A DNA stretch of 5,582 nt, from assembly GCA_026647295.1 (NCBI GenBank), contig JAPKHB010000250.1, forward strand, positions 1-5,582. Direction: 5' to 3'. The notes below the pieces were generated by a model. That model made no database searches. It was not told the DNA's origin and saw only the letters and a program-made list of their open reading frames with translations. Positions 1-3,673 of the stretch are shown piece after piece; the first letter of the stretch is position 1; the number at the start of each line of letters is the position of its first letter. This stretch comes from Planctomycetota bacterium. GTDB lineage: Bacteria > Planctomycetota > PLA2 > JAEUHO01. Position numbers and translations under genes: made by a program.

Positions 1-239
1 GCGGGCGTGGCGATGATCACGGCGTCCAGCGCCTCCTGCTCGAGCAGGCGGTCCAGGTCGGCGTAGGACCGGGGGCGCAGGCCCACCGCCGCCTTGAGGG
101 CCTCGGCGGCCTCGGCCGCGGAGGCGTCCGTCGAGCCCAGGACGGCGACCACCTCGGCCCCGGCGCCGGCCGCCAGGCGGGCCAGGTGGGCGCCGATGCC
201 GCGGCGGCGCTGACGGGCTCCGAAGACGGCCAGGCGCAT
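1..239 (-). CDS. Gfo/Idh/MocA-family oxidoreductase, N-terminal part (cut by window edge)
   Basis: Seventy-nine codons are visible before the frame runs off the left edge without a stop. The product begins MRLAVFGARQRRRGIGAHLA, a beta strand followed by a Gly-rich turn and helix, as in the Rossmann NAD(P)-binding domain of Gfo/Idh/MocA dehydrogenases. It continues with AEVVAVLGSTDASAAEAAEA (second strand and helix), then RSYADLDRLLEQEALDAVII and ATP, matching the family pattern of a predicted strand before an (A)TP loop. The family oxidises or reduces sugars, inositols and related small molecules with NAD(P). The substrate cannot be told because the catalytic EKP-type motif and C-terminal domain lie outside the window. 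ATG at 239-237 is preceded by AGGA (250-247) with a 7-nt spacer. An ATG at 247 opens a different frame giving a low-complexity Pro/Arg/Trp product and is rejected. The gene diverges from the 301-618 gene across 61 bp. Confidence 0.85.
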   Translation of the reverse strand, partial: MRLAVFGARQRRRGIGAHLARLAAGAGAEVVAVLGSTDASAAEAAEALKAAVGLRPRSYADLDRLLEQEALDAVIIATP

Positions 240-248
240 CGCCCCATC

Positions 249-277
249 CTGCCAGGGGGCGGCCGCCGGGGTAGATT
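249..277 (+). promoter_or_regulatory. Putative sigma-70-type promoter for the ABM-like gene
   Basis: CTGCCA at 249-254 (4/6 to TTGACA) and TAGATT at 272-277 (4/6 to TATAAT) are separated by exactly 17 nt in the divergent intergenic region. Transcription starting about 7 nt downstream would leave a leader of roughly 15-20 nt containing the ribosome site. The spacing is good but the individual matches are only moderate, and the -35 overlaps the ribosome-binding region of the divergent oxidoreductase gene. This is inferred by eye. Confidence 0.35.
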
Positions 278-290
278 CCGGGCCGCGCCG

Positions 291-295
291 GGAGG
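291..295 (+). promoter_or_regulatory. Ribosome binding site fixing the ATG at 301
   Basis: GGAGG is followed by a 5-nt spacer (ACCCC) and ATG at 301-303. It supports 301 as the true start, not the overlapping out-of-phase frame beginning at 186. Confidence 0.7.
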
Positions 296-300
296 ACCCC

Positions 301-618
301 ATGGCCGAGATCGTGATCGCCGTCTACCACCCCAAGCCCGGGCAGGAGGAGCGGATCGTCGCCCTGGTGGCCCGCCACGTGCCGCTGCTTAGGGCCCGGG
401 GCCTGGCCACGCCGCGCCCGGCGATCGCGATGCGCAGCGCCGGCGGGGCCCTGCTCGAAGTCTTCGAGTGGGTCGACGCGCAGGCGGCCGGCCGGGCCCA
501 CGCCGACCCCGAGGTGTCCGCGTTGTGGGACGAGATGGGGCAGGTGGCGGAGTTCCGGTGCCTAGCCGACCTGCCCGAGGCCACCCGCACCTTCCCGCAC
601 TTCGCCCCGCTCGCCTAG
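301..618 (+). CDS. Small dimeric alpha/beta-barrel (ABM-like) protein, function unknown
   Basis: This 105-aa protein has the architecture of a ferredoxin-like dimeric alpha/beta-barrel monomer: strand MAEIVIAVYHPKPG (1-14); helix EERIVALVARHVPLLRARGL (16-35); strand around AIAMRSAG; strand LLEVFEWVD (51-59); helix QAAGRAHADPEVSALWDEMG (61-80); and a terminal strand near EFRCLADL. The EVFEWV strand followed by an AHADPEV-x-x-LW helix is typical of uncharacterised proteins related to antibiotic-biosynthesis-monooxygenase and EthD-like folds. Length suits the fold. Such proteins range from cofactor-free oxygenases to stress or binding proteins, so no reaction is assigned. A GGAGG site lies 5 nt upstream and a promoter-like pair precedes it. 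Its TAG stop overlaps the TAG stop of arsC on the opposite strand within one CTAG. It appears to be monocistronic. Confidence 0.85.
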   Translation: MAEIVIAVYHPKPGQEERIVALVARHVPLLRARGLATPRPAIAMRSAGGALLEVFEWVDAQAAGRAHADPEVSALWDEMGQVAEFRCLADLPEATRTFPHFAPLA

Positions 619-1052
619 GCCGAGGGCGGCGCGGCGTGCGCGCCCAGGCGCGCGAGCAGGTCGGCCACCTGGCGGCGGACCTCGTCGCGCACGCGGGCGA
701 AGTCCGGGCCCGTGAGCCCGCGCGGGTCGGGGAGCGGCCAGTCCTCGTGGCGGGCCGCGGGCACCGCGGGGCAGGCGTCGCCGCAGCCCATGGTTACGAC
801 CGCGTCGTAGGGCCCGGGCGGCAGGTCGGCGAGCCCCTTGGAGCGGTGCGCCCCGAGGTCAAGGCCCAGCTCGGCCATGCTCGCGATGGCGGTGGGGTTC
901 ACGCGCCCCGAGGGGCGCGAGCCGGCGCTGAACGCCTCCACCCGCGGGCCGCCCAGCGCCCGGGCGAAGGCCTCGGCCATCTGGCTGCGGTTGGAGTTCT
1001 CCACGCAGACGAAGAGCAGCCGCAGCGGCCGCGCGGGCGGGGCGCCGCTCAC
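615..1052 (-). CDS. arsC: Arsenate reductase, thiol-dependent low-molecular-weight-phosphatase type (ArsC)
   Basis: This 145-aa protein reduces arsenate to arsenite in the cytoplasm. It carries the LMW-PTP/ArsC phosphate-binding loop CVENSNR (C16 to R22, the CX5R motif) followed by SQMAEAFAR. Two further cysteines sit in MGCGDACP (C90, C94), where the thioredoxin-linked class has its resolving pair. D109 in LPDP fits the general-acid Asp. Other family landmarks are FSAGSRPSGRVNP (41-53) and HEDWPLPDP (102-110). GTG at 1052-1050 is chosen because GAGGAGG (1066-1060) lies 7 nt upstream and the GTG overlaps the aquaporin TGA stop in a GTGA. The open frame continues to 1886, but that upstream part is only the aquaporin gene read out of phase. 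The aquaporin-arsC pairing implies arsenic detoxification. No ArsR gene or operator is seen. The class is confident; the electron donor (thioredoxin or mycoredoxin-like) is inferred. Confidence 0.95.
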   Translation of the reverse strand: MSGAPPARPLRLLFVCVENSNRSQMAEAFARALGGPRVEAFSAGSRPSGRVNPTAIASMAELGLDLGAHRSKGLADLPPGPYDAVVTMGCGDACPAVPAARHEDWPLPDPRGLTGPDFARVRDEVRRQVADLLARLGAHAAPPSA

Positions 1053-1756
1053 CGGCAGACCTCCTCGGGCACGCGTGCGACGGGCGCGGCGGTGGCGGCG
1101 CAGCAGGCGCCCGGTGGATGCAGGGCCCGGCAAAGGGGCAGCGCCAGGAGCGCGCCGGCGACGGGGCCCAGCACGTAGATCCAGACGTCGGGGAGGGAGC
1201 CCGTGACCAGCGCCGGGGCGAGCGAGCGGGCCGGGTTCATCGAGGCGCCCGAGATCGGGCCCGCAAAGAGGGCCTCGAGCCCCACGACCGCGCCGATCGC
1301 GACCGCCGCCGCAAGGCCCTGCTCCTTCGCCCCCGTGGCGACGCTGAAGATCACGAACATGAGCATCAGCGTGAGCACGCCTTCCAGAACGAGCGACTGC
1401 AGGGCGCTGCCCGCGGGGCGGGTCGCGCCCAGCGTCGGGTCCGCCGGGAAGAGCAGCCGGAGCAGCAGACTGGCCACGAGCGCGCCGGCGAGCTGCGCCC
1501 CGAGGTAGGGCAGGAGCGCGCGCCGGTCCAGACGCCCGCAGGCCGCGAAGGCGAGCGTCACGGCGGGGTTGATGTGCGCGCCGGAGACGGACCCCACGGC
1601 GAGGATCGCCGCCAGCACCACGAGGCCGAACACCATGGACACGCCCGCATGGGTGACCGCGCCGCCGGAGGCGTGGTCGGCCACGATGGCGCCGGTGCCC
1701 GCGAAGACGAGCATGAAGGTCCCGAAGGCCTCGGCCAGGCAGCGCCGCGCGAGCAA
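1049..1756 (-). CDS. MIP-family aquaporin/metalloid channel (AqpS-like by context)
   Basis: This 235-aa inner-membrane channel has six hydrophobic segments and both NPA half-helices: SGAHINPAVT (NPA 63-65) and SGASMNPARS (NPA 174-176). It starts ARRCLAEAFGTFMLVFAGTG, a typical first helix. Aligned by eye to AqpZ, the selectivity-filter positions are F43, A162, A171 and R177. The AqpZ His and Thr are both Ala, predicting a wider, less water-specific pore. This fits passage of uncharged arsenite, as for AqpS proteins encoded beside arsC. After helix six a short tail holds C209, C218, C219 and C234. The start is TTG at 1756-1754, supported by GGAGG at 1767-1763 with a 6-nt spacer and the correct helix-1 sequence immediately after it. 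It overlaps arsC by 4 nt and lies 62 nt after the PqqD-like gene, possibly in the same transcript. Family certain; metalloid role inferred. Confidence 0.93.
   Translation of the reverse strand: MLARRCLAEAFGTFMLVFAGTGAIVADHASGGAVTHAGVSMVFGLVVLAAILAVGSVSGAHINPAVTLAFAACGRLDRRALLPYLGAQLAGALVASLLLRLLFPADPTLGATRPAGSALQSLVLEGVLTLMLMFVIFSVATGAKEQGLAAAVAIGAVVGLEALFAGPISGASMNPARSLAPALVTGSLPDVWIYVLGPVAGALLALPLCRALHPPGACCAATAAPVARVPEEVCR
1060..1066 (-). promoter_or_regulatory. Ribosome binding site for arsC inside the aquaporin gene
   Basis: GAGGAGG lies within the last codons of the aquaporin gene, 7 nt before the GTG at 1052. It allows efficient re-initiation at the GTGA junction and supports the short 145-aa ArsC over the long open frame. 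Confidence 0.7.
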
Positions 1757-1762
1757 GCGGTT

Positions 1763-1767
1763 CCTCC
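1763..1767 (-). promoter_or_regulatory. Ribosome binding site deciding a TTG start for the aquaporin
   Basis: On the minus strand GGAGG (within GGGAGGA) is followed by the 6-nt spacer AACCGC and TTG at 1756-1754. No ATG or GTG in this frame gives a complete first transmembrane helix, so the site decides the TTG start. Confidence 0.7.
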
Positions 1768-1818
1768 CGGCGGGGGTACCGGGCAGCCGGCGGCCTGCGG
1801 ACCCCGCGCGCAGTGAGG

Positions 1819-2130
1819 CTACGCCGGCCCGGCGCCGGACGAAGCCGCGCCCGGGCCCTCGGCCACGGGCTCCACGAGCCCTTCATCCACCAGGCGCTCG
1901 ATCAGCCCCTCGATCGCGCGCGCGACGCGCTCGGGCGCCGCCGCGGGGAAGGCCGCGCGGAACACGGCGGCGGCCTGGGCCGCGGTGTGCGGTTCGGCCA
2001 GCAGGCGCCACAGGGCGCCCGCCGTCGCGTTGGCGCGGAAGACGGCGTCGCCCGACTCCCGGGCGAGGAAGGCCTCATCGCCCAGCGCCCGCCAGGCGAC
2101 CGCGGGGCGGCGGCGGTAGCGGCGCGTCAT
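1819..2130 (-). CDS. PqqD-family protein (RiPP recognition element-like peptide chaperone)
   Basis: This 103-aa protein matches the PqqD winged-helix pattern. It has an N-terminal strand region RRYRRRPAVAWRALGDEAFL and a hairpin ending AVFRANATAGALWRLLAEPH (the N-x-T-A-x-x-LW-x-LL signature). Helices AAQAAAVFRAAFP and ERVARAIEGLIERLVDEGLV follow, with a disordered Ala/Gly tail. PqqD-like domains bind leader peptides and present them to modifying enzymes in RiPP-type pathways. No PqqA, PqqC or PqqE is in the window, so PQQ synthesis is not implied. The start ATG at 2130-2128 overlaps the kinase stop in ATGA. There is no good Shine-Dalgarno sequence before it, so translation probably depends on coupling to the kinase. 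Its partner is most likely the kinase, with the X-Ser peptide encoded upstream as candidate ligand. The family call is fairly sure; the ligand is inferred. Confidence 0.85.
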   Translation of the reverse strand: MTRRYRRRPAVAWRALGDEAFLARESGDAVFRANATAGALWRLLAEPHTAAQAAAVFRAAFPAAAPERVARAIEGLIERLVDEGLVEPVAEGPGAASSGAGPA

Positions 2131-3053
2131 TCGAGGCTCGCCGGGCCCAGGCGCCGCAGCAAGAGGTCCGCCGCGCGCGCCGGGTCGCTGTAGGAGAGGC
2201 GCTGGCAGCGGGCCCCGCCCGCAACCCGGTAGAGCACGTCGAGCGTCGCGCTGGCCGGCAGGCGGCCGAAGGCCTGCCGGAGGAGCGCCTCCAGCGCGTC
2301 CGCGGGGGCCAGGGGCGTGAGCCGCGTCGGCCCGCGGGGCCGGCGATCCAGCAGGACGACGGCGGCGATGGGGGCGCGCGCGCCCAGCGGCGCCACCCGG
2401 CCCGGTCCCGGATCCACGTAGATGCGGTTGGCGCTCGCCAGCACACGGTTACGGCGCACGAAGGCCTTGAGCGCCGGCGACTCGGCGCCCGGTGCCGCCC
2501 GCCGCAGGCGCGGCAGCATGCCCAAGGCGACCCCCTCGGCCGAGGCCGCCTCGACGCCGATCACGTCGTCGCCAAAGCAGCGCGCGCCCTTCCACGCGAG
2601 ATGGAGGCAGAGCGTGCTCTTGCCCGCGCGGGAGACCGCGGGCATCAGCACCAGGCCGCCGCCCATCTGGACGGCCGCCGCGTGCAGGACGACCTGCCCC
2701 GGGTGCTCGTCGGCGTACCAGTCGATGAGCTCGTAGTGGAAGCCGCACACCGCCGCGACGAGCCCGCGGCGCACCTTCTGCCGGGCCGCGCCCGGCGTGG
2801 CGTGGCGCGGCGAGACCCGGCGCCAGGCGCCGTCACGCGTGCGCGACAGGCGCATCCCGGGCCGCGCCGCCCGGGCCCCCGCAGGGCGCAGGTCCCAGCC
2901 CACCAGGATCGACGCCAGCGCGGCGACCAGGGGCTCGCCGCCGCGAAAGCGCACGGGTTGCGACAGGTCCCCGAAGCTGATCCGGCGCTCGTCCGGGCGC
3001 GGCGCGGCCGGGGTCGGCCGGTGGGCGGCTTGGAGCACGGCGAGGCGGCTCAT
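2127..3053 (-). CDS. HprK-related kinase (HPr kinase/phosphorylase-like C-terminal domain)
   Basis: This 308-aa protein has an N-terminal domain (about 1-110, including RISFGDLSQPVRFRGGEPLV) and a kinase core resembling the C-terminal domain of HPr kinase. The core shows VVLHAAAV (121-128, H124 at the HprK HG position), the P-loop PAVSRAGKST (138-147) and GARCFGDDVIGV (156-167). D162-D163 match the catalytic ADD of HprK. The P-loop is atypical: A139 replaces the first Walker Gly, and R142 replaces the Gly of the usual SGxGKS. I see no HprK phosphorylase-type signature after the core, as expected for HprK-related kinases, and no ptsH (HPr) gene nearby. Known HprK-like proteins paired with PqqD modify peptides; one in a lasso-peptide cluster phosphorylates a precursor serine. 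ATG at 3053 has only a weak GAAGG upstream. The gene follows the X-Ser peptide by 30 nt and overlaps the PqqD-like gene. The substrate is inferred. Confidence 0.87.
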   Translation of the reverse strand: MSRLAVLQAAHRPTPAAPRPDERRISFGDLSQPVRFRGGEPLVAALASILVGWDLRPAGARAARPGMRLSRTRDGAWRRVSPRHATPGAARQKVRRGLVAAVCGFHYELIDWYADEHPGQVVLHAAAVQMGGGLVLMPAVSRAGKSTLCLHLAWKGARCFGDDVIGVEAASAEGVALGMLPRLRRAAPGAESPALKAFVRRNRVLASANRIYVDPGPGRVAPLGARAPIAAVVLLDRRPRGPTRLTPLAPADALEALLRQAFGRLPASATLDVLYRVAGGARCQRLSYSDPARAADLLLRRLGPASLE

Positions 3054-3083
3054 CGGGCCCTTCGACGCCCCCGGGCCCAGGCG

Positions 3084-3506
3084 CTAGGAGTGCGAACCCG
3101 AACGGGAACCGCTGCACGAGCCGGAGCGCGACCGGCTGCCCGAGCCGCTGCGCGAACCCGACCGCGAGCAACTGCCCGAACGGGACCGCGACCCGCTGCG
3201 CGAGCCGGAGCCGCTGCGCGAGCCGGAGCCGCTGCGCGAGCCGGAGCCGCTGCGCGAGCACGAGCCGCTGCCCGACCCCGAGCCCTGCTTCTTGCCCTTC
3301 TTGCCGCACTTCTTCTTGCCCTTGGGGGGCTTGGGCGGCTTGCAGTCCGGCGGCGGCGGAGGGCCGGCCTCGGCAGCGCTCCCGGTGAGCGCGATGAGGG
3401 CCGGGGCTGCGAACACCGCGCCCGCGCCCAGGCCGAGGCGGCGCAGCGCCGCCCGGCGGGTGAGCCGCTCCGGCTCGCCCTTGCTTCGATCCCTGGAACT
3501 CGACAT
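3084..3506 (-). CDS. Tat-exported Ser/Gly/Arg dipeptide-repeat protein, candidate kinase substrate
   Basis: This 140-aa protein has three parts. Residues 1-47 form a twin-arginine signal: a polar start, TRRAALRRLG (16-25), a hydrophobic stretch ending in ALIALTG, and a likely cleavage after AEA (45-47). Residues 48-74 are a Pro/Lys linker (GPPPPPDCKPPKPP, then KGKKKCGKKGKK) with C55 and C67. Residues 75-140 are 33 perfect X-Ser dipeptides in which every even residue is Ser; X is Gly (18), Arg (11), Cys (83, 113, 131) or His (139). I recognise no named family. The mature protein is strongly basic, probably disordered and could form disulfides. ATG at 3506 has AGGAG (3518-3514) with a 7-nt spacer. 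The open frame extends to 4556, but that part is the TPR gene out of phase. The kinase gene follows by 30 nt. Alternatives to a phosphorylated export product are a surface adhesin, wall-binding or mineral-binding peptide, or spacer. Confidence 0.85.
   Translation of the reverse strand: MSSSRDRSKGEPERLTRRAALRRLGLGAGAVFAAPALIALTGSAAEAGPPPPPDCKPPKPPKGKKKCGKKGKKQGSGSGSGSCSRSGSGSRSGSGSRSGSGSRSGSRSRSGSCSRSGSRSGSGSRSRSGSCSGSRSGSHS
3195..3248 (-). repeat. Three perfect 18-bp tandem repeats inside the X-Ser gene
   Basis: The plus-strand unit GCTGCGCGAGCCGGAGCC occurs three times in a row (3195-3212, 3213-3230, 3231-3248), followed by 11 further matching bases to 3259. On the coding strand each copy gives G-S-G-S-R-S, residues 87-104. 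The units stay in frame, so slippage would lengthen or shorten the peptide by six residues without a frameshift. Outside this block the dipeptide pattern is kept with different codons. Confidence 0.95.
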
Positions 3507-3673
3507 GTCCTTGCTCCTCTGCCGCGTCGCCGCTCCCGTCCTGGCGCGGCCTGACGCGCCGCCCGCCGCCGCAAAGAGAGGGCCGCGGCCGCAAGGCCCG
3601 ATCGGTTGCGGGCCCCGGCCCCCGGCACGTCGCGGCGGCGCCACGCGCGTCCAACCGGATCGACGCGGCCGGG
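3507..3673. other. 167-bp intergenic region between the TPR and X-Ser genes
   Basis: No reading frame here is convincing. It holds the terminator-like hairpin described at 3573-3599 and the AGGAG site at 3514-3518. I see no clear -35/-10 pair, although a promoter for the X-Ser peptide operon should lie between about 3510 and 3572 if the hairpin terminates. Confidence 0.5.
3573..3599 (-). terminator. Possible rho-independent terminator after the TPR gene
   Basis: Read on the minus strand, GGGCC (3599-3595) pairs with GGCCC (3584-3580) around a 10-nt GC-rich loop, and the run TCTCTTT (3579-3573) follows. It lies 75 nt after the TPR stop and ahead of the X-Ser gene. The stem is only five pairs and the T-run is interrupted twice, so it may be a weak terminator or just GC-rich structure. 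Confidence 0.35.

Noticed and set aside
17..247. 76-codon minus-strand open frame at the left edge
   Set aside because: It is Trp/Pro/Arg-rich noise in the wrong phase. The correct frame from 239 gives a clear Rossmann-type N-terminus.
1757..1818. Hairpin or ArsR operator in the 62-bp gap before the aquaporin
   Set aside because: Only 3-4 bp stems were found and no recognisable ArsR inverted repeat, so nothing is reported beyond the ribosome site.
615..1886. 423-codon minus-strand open frame ending in the ArsC sequence, apparently an ArsC fusion
   Set aside because: Upstream of 1052 the product is Arg/Ala/Gly/Pro-rich noise lying over the aquaporin gene in another phase. The GTG at 1052 has an ideal ribosome site and the family's usual N-terminus.
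3195..3259. CRISPR-like direct repeats
   Set aside because: The units are contiguous with no spacers, lie inside a coding gene and are 18 bp long. They are an in-frame coding repeat, and no Cas gene is present.
1569..3554. 661-codon plus-strand open frame with Ala/Arg/Gly repeats
   Set aside because: It is antisense to the aquaporin, PqqD, kinase and X-Ser genes. Its composition is Arg/Ala/Pro-rich with no domain, and its repeats are the complement of the X-Ser repeat.
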